Positions 9,410-18,127 of a stretch of 64,000 bases of DNA are shown here, piece after piece. The notes below the pieces were generated by a model. It was not told where the DNA came from. It did no database searches and saw nothing but the letters and a program-made list of their open reading frames with translations. The translations under genes and the position numbers were made by a program. This DNA is from CAZEHO01 sp964511945 (GTDB lineage Bacteria; Actinomycetota; Acidimicrobiia; Spongiisociales; UBA11373): NCBI GenBank assembly GCA_964511945.1, contig CAZEHO010000011.1, forward strand, positions 1 to 64,000, in the 5' to 3' direction. Position 1 is the first letter of the stretch, and each line of letters opens with the position of its first letter.

Positions 9410-10360
9410 TCAAATGTGCCCGGGCGGATTCGGAATGTCGGCGAACGCGGCGGCCCGGGCGGCGCAGATCTCCGTCGCGATCTGATCGATGCTGTCCATG
9501 AGCCACAGGTTGGCAGCCCGGCCGGGCCGGAAATCGGCCTCGGCCATCCCCTGGATCCGGCCCTGCTCCTGCAACTCCTTCACCTGCCGGAAGTTGTTAC
9601 GGGGATCGGTCGTGTAGACGCCCAGGGTCTTGCCGCCCTGCTGGTTCAGGATCGAGAAGACCGGCACATCGGAGGGTCCGTCGGCCACGTAGACCATGTG
9701 CCGGATCGGGACCCGACGCTGCTCTTCGCTCATCCGGGCGTTCACATCGATCGAGTCGTTCTTGTTGACACCCTTGTTGATCTCGAACACGGCCTTGGTC
9801 TTGGCGGTGTTGTCGATCATGTACCCGATGTGGGTGATCCGGCCCGGCGACTCGCCCACGTCGAGATGATCGAGGTAGCCCGGAGGGGCCGTTTCCTCGA
9901 GGAACGTGTTGGCATAGATGCCGTCCAGGTACGGAGCGAACGGGCTGCCTTCGATCATGGGCCTGATCCCGGTCGAGACCGTGTAGTGCTCAACGGTGAT
10001 GCCCTGAGCGGCGTACTCGTCGACCGAGGCGACGTGGTCGCGGGTCGCCTGCAGGAACTCGGGCATGCCCGGCGACGGCACCAGCCGCGAGCCGAGTTCC
10101 CGCAGCTTGTCATTCGTCAGGTCCGGAAACACCCCGGCTTCGACGTACGACAGGATGTGCAGCAGGTACGCGGAATCACGAGCGATGAACGATCCCCGGC
10201 GCCGGTAGAACTCCTGGAGCCCATCGACTTCGGCCCAGAAGCCGTCCTCATCGATGCCGTACGCCTCGAACAGCGGTTCCTGCTGGTTGCCGGGAATCAG
10301 GGTTCGATCGAAGTCCCAGATGCACGCGATGACGGTCTGGGTATAGAGCGGAACTGGCAT
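9410..10360 (-). CDS. HAD-superfamily hydrolase, phosphoserine-phosphatase-like
   Basis: The 316-residue protein starts with the HAD nucleophile motif DFDRTLI near residue 16, and a later Asp pair (VADGPSDVPVF) supplies the Mg2+-binding motif. The long helical cap between them is a C1-type cap. The substrate is unknown; it is probably a phosphomonoester. A 6-base gap to the next minus-strand gene suggests co-transcription with 10367-10738. Confidence 0.82.
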   Translation of the reverse strand: MPVPLYTQTVIACIWDFDRTLIPGNQQEPLFEAYGIDEDGFWAEVDGLQEFYRRRGSFIARDSAYLLHILSYVEAGVFPDLTNDKLRELGSRLVPSPGMPEFLQATRDHVASVDEYAAQGITVEHYTVSTGIRPMIEGSPFAPYLDGIYANTFLEETAPPGYLDHLDVGESPGRITHIGYMIDNTAKTKAVFEINKGVNKNDSIDVNARMSEEQRRVPIRHMVYVADGPSDVPVFSILNQQGGKTLGVYTTDPRNNFRQVKELQEQGRIQGMAEADFRPGRAANLWLMDSIDQIATEICAARAAAFADIPNPPGHI

Positions 10361-10366
10361 ACCCGC

Positions 10367-10738
10367 TCAGGGTACTTCCGGCACCCCAAACAGAACGGCT
10401 TCGTCGGCACCGCTCCACCACGGCTGGATCCGAACCGGGGCTCCGCGCAACACCCGGTGGGCCTCACCCATCCGCGCCGAGGGAACCAGCACGGCGACCT
10501 TCCAGCCGTCGGCCGCGATCCGGCGGGCGGCCGTGACAATCGATGCAAAGTCGCCTTCGATCACACACTCCACGATGCCCTCTTCGGCAGCGACGAGCGC
10601 AATGCCCGGCGTCGCAACACCAGTGAGGCCGCTCATGGTCATCTCGACCATCGTGGTGCCGGCCTTGGTCCACGCCTCGATGGCGGCGTCGGCAACCCTC
10701 CGCGTGATGGTGGTGTCGACGGCAACCGCGAGGACCAT
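10367..10738 (-). CDS. Conserved-looking hypothetical protein
   Basis: I do not recognise this 123-residue product. It alternates short hydrophobic strands and helices (for example the starting run MVLAVAVDT and KVAVLVPSARMG) like a small alpha/beta Rossmannoid. There is no signal peptide and no Cys or His metal motif. It precedes the HAD hydrolase by 6 bases and is probably in the same transcript. The 86 bases upstream separate it from a divergent membrane-protein gene and must hold both promoters. Confidence 0.6.
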   Translation of the reverse strand: MVLAVAVDTTITRRVADAAIEAWTKAGTTMVEMTMSGLTGVATPGIALVAAEEGIVECVIEGDFASIVTAARRIAADGWKVAVLVPSARMGEAHRVLRGAPVRIQPWWSGADEAVLFGVPEVP

Positions 10739-10824
10739 ACGGGACTCCAGACGTGTGATTACAGCGATGTAGTTTACGGAGCGGAGACTCGTTTGTCACG
10801 GGGACGCCCGCCTACCCTCACACC

Positions 10825-11973
10825 GTGTCCACAGCCACCGAGACGATTGAGCACCTGGAGCGGTGGTTCCTCCAACGGGGAATCCCCCATTTCATCGCCC
10901 GCTACAGCGCGTCGCGCGATGTGCTCACCCGGGCGATCCCGATCCTGACGCTGGTGTTCCTTGCCGAGATGCTCGGTGCCGGGAAGCTCGGATGGCCCTG
11001 GTGGGTGAATCGTCTGGCTGAGCTCGGAGGCCTCGCGGTCCTCATCGGGGTGTGGGTCGTCATCAACCGGATCCGCGGCCGCCGCCCCCTTGCCCGGCCG
11101 GAGCACGTCGGCATCATCGAACTCTCCGTGTTCGTGCTGGTCCCGGCTCTGGTGCCGATCATTTTCGGCGGGGAGTTCGACACCGCCCTGTGGATCGCGC
11201 TCGGCAACCTGGCGCTGCTGGCGACGATCTATGCCATCACCTCGTACGGCCTGGTGCCGATGAGCCGCTGGGCCGTGGTCCGGCTGTTCGTGCAACTCGG
11301 TGACACGCTGCGCCTCTTCACCCGAGGGCTTCCGCTGTTGCTGGTGGCCTTCACCTTCCTGTTTATCAACGCCGAGGTGTGGCAGGTGGCGGCCACGATC
11401 GACGTGGAAGACATCGGTGCCGTCCTGGTGCTGTTCTCCTTGCTCGGCATCGCATTCATCGTCTCGCGACTCCCCCGCGAGATCGGACCACTCGCCCGTT
11501 TCACCGATGCCTCTGAGGTCGCAGGTGAGGTCGCCGGAACCCCGGCCGGAACTCTCGCCATCCCCGACCCGGCGGCCACTCCACAGCCGACCCGCCGCCA
11601 GTGGGGGAATGCCGGCCTGGTGGCGCTGTTCACCCAGGGGCTCCGGGTCATGCTGGCTTCAGCGCTGATCGGGGGGTTCTTCGTGGCGTTCGGGCTGTTC
11701 ACCATGACTCCCGACACGATTGCCGCGTGGACCGGCGCACCGGCCAACGCACTCACCTCGGCGACGGTGGCCGGGTTCGATCTGGTAGTGACCAAGGAGT
11801 TGCTCCGGGTCGCCGTGTTCCTCGCCGGTTTCGCCGGTTTGTACTTCGCGGTGTACCTCGCCACCGATCCGACCTTCCGCGAGGAGTTCTTCGAGGACGT
11901 CCGGGACGAACTCCGCCAGGCGTTCGCGGTTCGTGTGGTCTACCTCGGACTGGCGTCCGGCGACGAGGAATAG
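10825..11973 (+). CDS. Multi-pass membrane protein of unknown function
   Basis: The 382-residue protein has roughly seven to eight hydrophobic segments. About five lie in the first 200 residues and three lie after a Pro/Ala/Thr-rich cytoplasmic stretch (about 225-260). No catalytic or transport motif is recognised. The soluble C-terminal tail is acidic. The start is GTG 10825. Confidence 0.7.
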   Translation: MSTATETIEHLERWFLQRGIPHFIARYSASRDVLTRAIPILTLVFLAEMLGAGKLGWPWWVNRLAELGGLAVLIGVWVVINRIRGRRPLARPEHVGIIELSVFVLVPALVPIIFGGEFDTALWIALGNLALLATIYAITSYGLVPMSRWAVVRLFVQLGDTLRLFTRGLPLLLVAFTFLFINAEVWQVAATIDVEDIGAVLVLFSLLGIAFIVSRLPREIGPLARFTDASEVAGEVAGTPAGTLAIPDPAATPQPTRRQWGNAGLVALFTQGLRVMLASALIGGFFVAFGLFTMTPDTIAAWTGAPANALTSATVAGFDLVVTKELLRVAVFLAGFAGLYFAVYLATDPTFREEFFEDVRDELRQAFAVRVVYLGLASGDEE

Positions 11974-11988
11974 CCCGGATCAGCCGGG
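11974..11988. terminator. Short hairpin between convergent genes
   Basis: CCCGG-ATCAG-CCGGG sits exactly between the convergent ends of the membrane-protein gene and the GNAT gene. It could stop transcription both ways. The stem is only 5 bp and no T-run is present. Confidence 0.3.
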
Positions 11989-12435
11989 TGTGGCGAACCT
12001 GGCGGCCATCAGGTACTGCGGTCCGCCGGTTGGGTCCTCGAAGGGCTGACCGGTTCGGCGGAACCCGAGGTGCTCGAAGAATCCGTACGTACCCACCGGT
12101 ACCCGGCACCAGGCAATGCGGGCGCCGCGAGCCCCGGCGTGCTCGAGCAGACGGCGCATCATCATGCCGCCCAGCCCGAAGCCGCGGTGGCCGTGCTCGA
12201 TCGCAACCCCCTTGATCTGCCAGGCGTGCTGCTCGGCACTCCCGGGGATCCGCTGCCGCCTGATGGTCGCACAGCCCACCAGGACTCCGTCGCGGTATCC
12301 GCCGAGATGGAGCGCATCCGGGTCGGGTTCACCGCCCCAGGGATTGTCGTGACTCTCTGCCGTCTCACGCAGCAGCGCTTCCTCCAGGTCACGGATGTCC
12401 TCGATCCGGACCGGACGGATGCTGAATTCACTCAT
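11980..12435 (-). CDS. GNAT-family N-acetyltransferase
   Basis: The 151-residue protein has the GNAT acetyl-CoA loop (RGFGLGGMMM region) after a beta-4 strand WQIKGVAI, and the typical YGFFEHLGFRRTG C-terminal motif. The acceptor substrate is unknown. I chose ATG 12435 because GGAG lies about 10 bases upstream and the GNAT fold starts right there. The longer in-frame extension reads as Arg/Ser-rich shadow sequence overlapping the next gene. Confidence 0.85.
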   Translation of the reverse strand: MSEFSIRPVRIEDIRDLEEALLRETAESHDNPWGGEPDPDALHLGGYRDGVLVGCATIRRQRIPGSAEQHAWQIKGVAIEHGHRGFGLGGMMMRRLLEHAGARGARIAWCRVPVGTYGFFEHLGFRRTGQPFEDPTGGPQYLMAARFATPG

Positions 12436-12562
12436 CTCAGGCTCCGCGGTGTACCCCATGAGGTTATCGCCTGCCGCTTCCGGCAGCAGGTAGCGCCTGC
12501 CCGGTCGCGCGGCTCCGTCGAATCGGGAGATTCCACGGCATGGCGGATCCGCTCGGCGGCTC

Positions 12563-13204
12563 CTACATCGCCCCGGCTTCAACGAGGTCGAAATCGGGGG
12601 TGACCAGGAAGTCAGCGAGCGAGCGGAGGCTCTGCACGACCTCGTGCTCGCGTTGCAGGACACTCAGGCGGTGCTCGTTCTGGGGTTCCTTGCCGCGAAG
12701 CAACTGGGCCTTCCTGGTGTCGTGGTAGGTGAGGTCGATGAGGATGCGCAGATCCGCATCGACATGCAGCGGGTAGAGGCCATCGACGATGACCACCTGG
12801 ATCGGAGCGAAGTCGGTGTGCAGTTCGTCGATCTGGTCGGTCAGCAGGTCGATGCACGGAAGGATGGCGCGCTTGCCCGAACGAAAGGCGTCCAGGTGCG
12901 CGCCGACGAGATCCCAGTCGATCTCACCCAACCCGATGCTCTCGTAGCCGTTCTCCTCACGCCACGCTTCTCTGTCCTGCGGAGGCACCGTGTAGTAGTT
13001 GTCGATGTGCAGGATCTTGGCGAGACGACCCTGGTCCTTTAGCGCTCGGGCCACCACATGAGCGAGCTCGGACTTCCCGGAGCCCGATTCTCCGCCGATC
13101 GCAACGACAACCTTGCTGGACTCGATCTCGTTGATTCGAGCAACGATCTGAGATCCGGCCCTCTTGTGCTTCTCTGTGATCAGAAGTACATCACCCAGCA
13201 TCAC
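12563..13204 (-). CDS. Uridine-kinase/phosphoribulokinase-like P-loop kinase
   Basis: The 213-residue protein has a clear Walker A motif GESGSGKS near residue 38. A DNYY motif typical of uridine/phosphoribulokinase proteins follows, then an Asp-rich VVIVDGLYPL strand. It lies 9 bases after the beta-PGM/GH65 gene on the same strand, so it probably serves the same disaccharide-phosphorolysis pathway. Phosphorylating a released sugar would be one job, but that is inference. It is shorter than true phosphoribulokinase. Confidence 0.75.
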   Translation of the reverse strand: MMLGDVLLITEKHKRAGSQIVARINEIESSKVVVAIGGESGSGKSELAHVVARALKDQGRLAKILHIDNYYTVPPQDREAWREENGYESIGLGEIDWDLVGAHLDAFRSGKRAILPCIDLLTDQIDELHTDFAPIQVVIVDGLYPLHVDADLRILIDLTYHDTRKAQLLRGKEPQNEHRLSVLQREHEVVQSLRSLADFLVTPDFDLVEAGAM

Positions 13205-13213
13205 GTCCCCATC

Positions 13214-16200
13214 TCATTCGATATCCAGCGTGGTCCACACATCGGCCGCTAAGGAGTGTGTACCACCGCCAACGGTGACCGCCGCCGGCCGGTCGACTCG
13301 AACCCTGATCTTCTCGCGGCCAACCTCGAAGTGGTAGCGCACACCCCGGAACCCCACGTTGAAACGCACTGTCCGCCAGCGTGCCGGCAGACAAGGAGCC
13401 ACGCTCACTGCCGGGCCGCCGATGTCGAGGCCGGCGTACGCGCGAAGCGCCAGCAGAACCGTGCCTGCCATCACTCCCGTGTGGATTCCTTCCTTGGTGG
13501 TGCCGCCCTGCGTGTCGGTGTAGTCGCTGAGCAGGGCCTGGCGGAAGAGCTCCCAACTGACCTCCGGGCAACCCGCCCGGCTGGCCAGGTCGGCGTGCAC
13601 CAGCCTGCTGAGCGTTGATCCGTGGGATGTTCGTTCGAGGTAATAGGCGAAGTTGCGCCGGAGAAACTCAGGCCCCGGCTCGTAGCCCAGCGAGCTCAGG
13701 ATCGTCCGCAACTCGTGGTCCGACAGCACGAAGAAGGGCATGAGCGCATCCGCCTGCTTGGCGACCTTGTACTCATCCGGTGACTTGCCCTCCGCCTTCA
13801 GGAGACGGTCCATGCGTCCAATCGAACGGTATTCCTGTCGATAGGCGTCCCAATCCAGATCCTCGAGCTCGAAATAGCCGTCGAACTGCTCGAGTACGCC
13901 ATCGTCAGAGATGCAGAGATTCAGTCTCGCCGCAATGTCGTCCCAGGCCTCAGATTCCTCGTCGTTGAGCCCCGTCTTGGCTGCAACCCGCCGCCTCGCC
14001 TCCGGCCCGATCGCGATGAGAACCTGTGCTGTCGTCCGCAGCAGCCAGGCCACCATGATGTTGGTATAGCTGTTGTCCTTGACGCCCCCGGAGTCGGCTC
14101 CCGGATACTTCTCATGGAACTCATCCGGCCCCATCACACCGGAGATCTCGTAGCGTCCGGTCTCGGTATTGAAGCTCGAAATGCCGGCCCAGAAACGGGC
14201 GAGTTCGACGAACATCTCGGCGCCGTAGTCGCTGAGGAACTCCATGTCATGAGTGGCCGCGTAGTACTCCCATGTACCGAATGCGACTGCCAGTGAGACG
14301 TGCCGTTGCAGCGAGCTGTAGTCGGGTCCCCACCTGCCCGAAACCGGATTGAGATGAACCGTCGGCGTCTCTTCACGGCCATCGCTCCCGCTCTGCCACG
14401 GATACATTGCCCCTTCGTAGCCATGCTCCCGCGCGTATCCACGGGCCGCACCGAGACGCCGGTGCCGGTATAGCAGCGATGCCCTGGCGGTGTCCGGGAA
14501 GTGCAGGTTGTACAGCGGCAGGATGAACAGCTCATCCCAGAAGATGTGCCCTCGGTATGCCTCCCCATGCAGACCCCGAGCGGGAATACCCACGTCCAAG
14601 GCCGCGGTGTGTGGCGATGCCGTCACGACACAGTGGTACAGGTGCAACCGCAGAATCTTCTGACTCATCCGATCGCCGTCGATCGCGACGTCGACCCGTT
14701 CCCAGATGGTTTGCCACGCTCGCTCACTCGCCGCTCGAATCTCGTCGAATGAGGAATCCGCCACAGCCGCGGTCGCCGACGCTAGCGGCTCGAGGCTGTC
14801 CCCATCGTTCGAGGTGAATATGGCGACAAGCTTGTCGACTTCGACGGCTTGGCCATCTGTGACGTCAACGTCCAACCGGCTCTGCGCCGAGGCATTTCCC
14901 AGGTCGAAGCGGACCTTTGGCTCCAGGGCACCGCCATCGAGCCGGACGCTCAGCCGGGCGACGGCAGCGATCTCGATCCCGGACTCGTTCGTCCGCACAA
15001 CAACCGAACTCGTGTCGGTTTCGCCGTGCACACCGACCGGCTCCAGGTGGTGATTCGCAAGCGCGGCGTACCGCTCGACGCCCCCGTTGACCAGATCACC
15101 GTCAAGACCGGACCGGATCGACAACGTGCCCGAGTAGTTCAGCGGGGTCACGACGTAGCGCAGGGCCGCCAGGTGTGGATCGGCCATGCTGGCCAACCGC
15201 CACGACCGGACTTCTGTTTCCCGGCCCTGCGCATCGCTGACCCGGATGGTGCGCTGCAGGACACCGGTGCGAAAGTCGAGACCACGGGAGAACTCGAGGA
15301 TCCGCCATTCGTTTGGATCGAACCAGTCGCCGCCGTCGACGCGAAACGTCATCGGCAACCAATTGGTGCAGTTCACCAGGTCCTCGTTCTCGACATCCCG
15401 GCCCCCGATGAGGGACGACAAACGGTTGTACACGCCGGCGATGTACGTGCCCGGGTAGTTGCCGGCGCCCGCAGCGCATTCCTCCTGTGCGCCACGGGTA
15501 CCGAAGTAGCCGTTGCCCACCGTGAGCAGCGCCTCACGGGTGGACTCCAATTCGGGGAGGTACTCGTTGTCGCTCAGCGACCACTGCTCGGCCACCAGAC
15601 CCTCTGCGAACCAGTGCTCGATCCCGGCGACATCGATCTCGCCGAGATCTCCAACAACGACGTCGGCCCCGTTGACCCGCAGCTCGTGCTGGTTGTCCTC
15701 GCGGGCAACCCCCAGCACGAGACCGAAGCCACCGGCCGCACCCGCCTGGACCCCCGATACGGCGTCCTCCACGACCACCGCCCGGTCGTACGCAGCGCCG
15801 AGGTTGTCACTAGCCACGGTGAAGATGTCGGGCTCCGGTTTCCCCCGCAGACCCAACTCGGCGGAGACCACTCCATCGACCCGGGTGTCGAATAGCCCGA
15901 GCAGCCCTGTGGACTCGAGGACCGATTTGCAGTTCCTGCTCGATGACGCCACACCAATGCGGATGCCACGGCGTTTCAGATCGTTGATCAGATCCACGGA
16001 GGTGGTGAACACCTCGGCGCCCTCGTGCTGGATGATCTCGTTGAACAGCTGATTCTTCCGATTCCCCAAACCACACACCGTCTCGGCTTCGGGCGGATCA
16101 CCCGGGTCCCCAAACGGGAGCTCGATGCCGCGGGAATCGAGAAACGAGGCAATCCCCTTGCTTCGCGGCTTGCCATCGACGAACGGGAGGTAGTCACCGG

Positions 16201-16357
16201 TGTGAGTGAACTGTCGGAACGCTTCGCCGCGTTCTGCTTCCCGGCGACGTAGGTACTCGTCGAACATCTGCTTCCATGCCCTGCTGTGGACCGACGCCGT
16301 CGAGGTGATCACACCATCGAGATCAAAGATGACGGCATCGAAAGCTCGCTCCTGCAT
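13214..16357 (-). CDS. Beta-phosphoglucomutase / GH65 glycoside phosphorylase fusion
   Basis: This 1047-residue fusion joins two steps of disaccharide use. Residues 1 to about 245 are a HAD-type beta-phosphoglucomutase (nucleophile in FDLDGVI, later EDAVSGVQAG). From about 270 on is a GH65 trehalose/maltose/kojibiose-type phosphorylase. The general acid is E746 in GPDEFHE, and the phosphate-site loops SHGSTLS and KEGIHTGVMAGT are present. GH65 releases beta-glucose-1-phosphate and the mutase turns it into glucose-6-phosphate. Such fusions occur in actinobacteria; the exact disaccharide is not set by the sequence. The upstream 16358-16825 region is unusually structured. Confidence 0.93.
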   Translation of the reverse strand: MQERAFDAVIFDLDGVITSTASVHSRAWKQMFDEYLRRREAERGEAFRQFTHTGDYLPFVDGKPRSKGIASFLDSRGIELPFGDPGDPPEAETVCGLGNRKNQLFNEIIQHEGAEVFTTSVDLINDLKRRGIRIGVASSSRNCKSVLESTGLLGLFDTRVDGVVSAELGLRGKPEPDIFTVASDNLGAAYDRAVVVEDAVSGVQAGAAGGFGLVLGVAREDNQHELRVNGADVVVGDLGEIDVAGIEHWFAEGLVAEQWSLSDNEYLPELESTREALLTVGNGYFGTRGAQEECAAGAGNYPGTYIAGVYNRLSSLIGGRDVENEDLVNCTNWLPMTFRVDGGDWFDPNEWRILEFSRGLDFRTGVLQRTIRVSDAQGRETEVRSWRLASMADPHLAALRYVVTPLNYSGTLSIRSGLDGDLVNGGVERYAALANHHLEPVGVHGETDTSSVVVRTNESGIEIAAVARLSVRLDGGALEPKVRFDLGNASAQSRLDVDVTDGQAVEVDKLVAIFTSNDGDSLEPLASATAAVADSSFDEIRAASERAWQTIWERVDVAIDGDRMSQKILRLHLYHCVVTASPHTAALDVGIPARGLHGEAYRGHIFWDELFILPLYNLHFPDTARASLLYRHRRLGAARGYAREHGYEGAMYPWQSGSDGREETPTVHLNPVSGRWGPDYSSLQRHVSLAVAFGTWEYYAATHDMEFLSDYGAEMFVELARFWAGISSFNTETGRYEISGVMGPDEFHEKYPGADSGGVKDNSYTNIMVAWLLRTTAQVLIAIGPEARRRVAAKTGLNDEESEAWDDIAARLNLCISDDGVLEQFDGYFELEDLDWDAYRQEYRSIGRMDRLLKAEGKSPDEYKVAKQADALMPFFVLSDHELRTILSSLGYEPGPEFLRRNFAYYLERTSHGSTLSRLVHADLASRAGCPEVSWELFRQALLSDYTDTQGGTTKEGIHTGVMAGTVLLALRAYAGLDIGGPAVSVAPCLPARWRTVRFNVGFRGVRYHFEVGREKIRVRVDRPAAVTVGGGTHSLAADVWTTLDIE

Positions 16358-16591
16358 GGGCCTTCACTCTCTCCCGCGCTGATGTTGAGCTGGAGGTGAC
16401 CGGATGCACGATAGACCCCCTCGGACCGGGGGGATTCGTGCGGTCTTTCCACGACTGCGACGGGCGCCGGATTCAGGGCGCGGAGAGACCCGGAGACACT
16501 TCAGCGTCGCCGCCGCCGTGAGAGGACCAGCTCACGGATCTCCGGGTCCAGTGGTCCGGGTGGGAGTCGCCACCTACCGGGCAATACCCGG

Positions 16592-16617
16592 AAGCGGCCA
16601 CCCCTAGATGGCCGCTT
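16592..16617 (-). terminator. 9-bp hairpin just after a tiny ORF
   Basis: AAGCGGCCA and TGGCCGCTT form a perfect 9-bp stem with an 8-base loop. On the minus strand it begins in the stop codon of the 14-codon ORF at 16616-16660. No U-run follows, so it may act as an attenuator element instead of a simple terminator. Confidence 0.35.
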
Positions 16618-16660
16618 AGCGCCCGGCCACCTCCAGGGTCCTGTCAATACTTCCACTCAC
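16616..16660 (-). CDS. Possible 14-residue leader peptide
   Basis: A GTG start is preceded by AAAGGAGGTGGTCC (16665-16678), an exceptionally long match to the 16S rRNA 3' tail. It reads MSGSIDRTLEVAGR and stops with TAA at the base of a 9-bp hairpin. Ribosome loading here could affect the folding of the region downstream. It is very short and has no homology support. Confidence 0.3.
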   Translation of the reverse strand: MSGSIDRTLEVAGR

Positions 16661-16721
16661 TTTTGGACCACCTCCTTTCTCTGGTGGCGACATGGTGCCA
16701 CAGCAGGCGCAGAAACACCAT
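16644..16721 (-). CDS. Possible 25-residue upstream peptide
   Basis: ATG 16721 opens 25 codons rich in Trp, Arg and His. The end SKSEWKY-stop overlaps the GTG of the 14-codon ORF in another frame. Its 3' half contains the extended ribosome-binding site of that ORF, so translation of one would affect the other. No good ribosome-binding site precedes it. Confidence 0.2.
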   Translation of the reverse strand: MVFLRLLWHHVATRERRWSKSEWKY

Positions 16722-16825
16722 GTGTTGCCGGGTGGTGAGTCGCCTGGACGACATTCCGGGGCAGAGGTGAACACGACAAACTCCCCGGCTGTCATCGGGT
16801 GAGGCCGGCCGCCGTGGCGACGGGA

Positions 16826-17014
16826 TCAGCTCGCGGCGCGCTTCGGCGGGCTGGGGATCTGGGCGGGCCGGGGCACCGGGTTGTAGTGCCGCCAGCAGTG
16901 CTCGTGCTTGTTGTACCTGGAGATCACCGTGATGCAGCCCGGATGAGCGCACTGACGGTTCTCCGCGTAAACCTTGGCCGCCCTTCTGCCGGCGACCTGC
17001 TTGATCGAACTCAT
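16826..17014 (-). CDS. Small Cys/His-rich protein
   Basis: The 62-residue product starts MSSIKQVAGRRAAKVYAE and has a C-X4-C pair (CAHPGC) followed by HEHCWRHY. This suggests a small zinc-binding module, possibly nucleic-acid associated. ATG 17014 is chosen because it is preceded by GGGAG and because the in-frame extension upstream runs into the divergent ADH gene. No named family is recognised. Confidence 0.65.
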   Translation of the reverse strand: MSSIKQVAGRRAAKVYAENRQCAHPGCITVISRYNKHEHCWRHYNPVPRPAQIPSPPKRAAS

Positions 17015-17114
17015 CGCCACAACTCTCCCACAGAGCGCGAAGTTCGGCAAAGTGAGAATCCCCAGGAAGCAAGGGGTTTCTGCCGGAATCGGCCCCGTCC
17101 GGTACCGTCGGCTC

Positions 17115-18110
17115 ATGCGAGCCGAGCAACTCGCCGAACCCGGCCCAATCGAGGACCGACCTCTGCGGTCGGCAGAGCTCGCAGACCCGACGCCGGCAGC
17201 CGGTGAACTGGTGCTCTCGATCACGGCCTGCGGTGTCTGCCGGACCGATCTCCAGATCGTCGAAGGCGACCTCGCACCACGCCGGATGCCGGTCATCCCG
17301 GGTCACCAGGCGATCGGCCGGGTCGCTGCGGTCGGTGAGGGGGTCACCGGCTGGAACATCGGGGATCGTGCCGGAGTCGGCTGGCTCGGCGCGACCTGCG
17401 GCCGGTGCCGGTTCTGCACCTCCGGTCGGGAGAACCTGTGTGCGGAGGCCAGGTTCACCGGATGGGATCGCGACGGTGGATACGCCGAGGCGATGACCGT
17501 CGATGCCGGCTTTGCACTCAGGCTTCCCAGCGGACCCGAGGACCTGGCGCTGGCACCGCTGATGTGCGGCGGGGTGATCGGATATCGATCCTTGAAGATG
17601 GCCGGAGTCCGCCCGGGTTCCCGTCTCGGGCTGTACGGATTCGGTGCCTCCGCCCTGCTGGCCCTGCAGGTGGCGCGACACTGGGACTGTGAGGTGTTCG
17701 TGGCGACCCGCTCAGAGCCGGAACGCCGCCGTGCCCGGGAGATGGGTGCGGCTTGGGCCGGCGGCTACGACGAGCAGCCACCGGTGCCCCTCGACGCCGC
17801 CATCACCTTTGCCCCGGCGGGTGATGTAGTGGTCCGTGCTCTCGAGGCGCTCGATCGGGGCGGCATCGTTGCCATCAACGCCATCCATCTCGATCGGATC
17901 CCCGAGTTTCCATACGAACCCCTGTGGCTGGAACGCCAGATCCGCAGCGTTGCCAACTTCACCCTTACCGATGCGAATGAATTCCTGACGCTGGCCGCTG
18001 AGATTCCGATCGACACAGTTGTCGACCCCTATCCCCTGGCGCAAGCGAACATCGCCTTACTACGGCTCAGAGACGGGGACATCTCCGGTGCCGCAGTCCT
18101 GACCATGTGA
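17115..18110 (+). CDS. Zinc-dependent alcohol dehydrogenase family protein
   Basis: The 331-residue MDR-type dehydrogenase has a catalytic Cys in CGVCRTDLQ, a zinc-ligand His/Glu region in GHQAIGRV and a four-Cys structural zinc lobe in CGRCRFCTSGRENLC. It oxidises an alcohol or reduces an aldehyde with NAD(P); the substrate is open. I chose ATG 17115 because the canonical N-terminus begins there. Its stop codon is only 17 bases before the metallo-hydrolase start, so the two are probably one transcript. Confidence 0.88.
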   Translation: MRAEQLAEPGPIEDRPLRSAELADPTPAAGELVLSITACGVCRTDLQIVEGDLAPRRMPVIPGHQAIGRVAAVGEGVTGWNIGDRAGVGWLGATCGRCRFCTSGRENLCAEARFTGWDRDGGYAEAMTVDAGFALRLPSGPEDLALAPLMCGGVIGYRSLKMAGVRPGSRLGLYGFGASALLALQVARHWDCEVFVATRSEPERRRAREMGAAWAGGYDEQPPVPLDAAITFAPAGDVVVRALEALDRGGIVAINAIHLDRIPEFPYEPLWLERQIRSVANFTLTDANEFLTLAAEIPIDTVVDPYPLAQANIALLRLRDGDISGAAVLTM

Positions 18111-18127
18111 CCCGAGAGGAGTCCGCC

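Larger units (their letters stand above)
16406..16680 (-). ncRNA. Candidate structured RNA/leader upstream of GH65 fusion
   Basis: This stretch is packed with perfect inverted repeats: GCACGA/TCGTGC (16406-16441), GCGCC/GGCGC (16464-16481), a 10-bp helix 16487-16496 with 16539-16548 enclosing CCGTGAG/CTCACGG (16516-16537), GGTGG/CCACC (16559-16574), CCGGG/CCCGG (16577-16591) and AAGCGGCCA/TGGCCGCTT (16592-16617). The minus strand also carries AAAGGAGGTGGTCC, which could pair with GTGGTCC at 16551-16557. Helix count and nesting suggest an RNA, probably a leader of the downstream minus-strand gene. The strand is not proven, and I do not recognise the family. Confidence 0.4.

Noticed and set aside
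8948..10948. 666-codon plus-strand ORF
   Set aside because: It is a shadow of the SDR and HAD genes; the sequence has no recognisable fold and crosses intergenic DNA.
14849..15895. 348-codon ORF opposite the GH65 fusion
   Set aside because: Mirror-frame artefact of GC-rich coding DNA; the opposite strand has catalytic motifs.
16691..16722. CATGGTG/CACCATG inverted repeat as an operator
   Set aside because: The 7-bp arms are 18 bases apart and overlap the possible upstream ORF; support is too weak.
16644..17681. 345-codon minus-strand ORF
   Set aside because: It runs antisense through the ADH gene. Only its last 25 codons, from ATG 16721, are kept as a possible upstream peptide.
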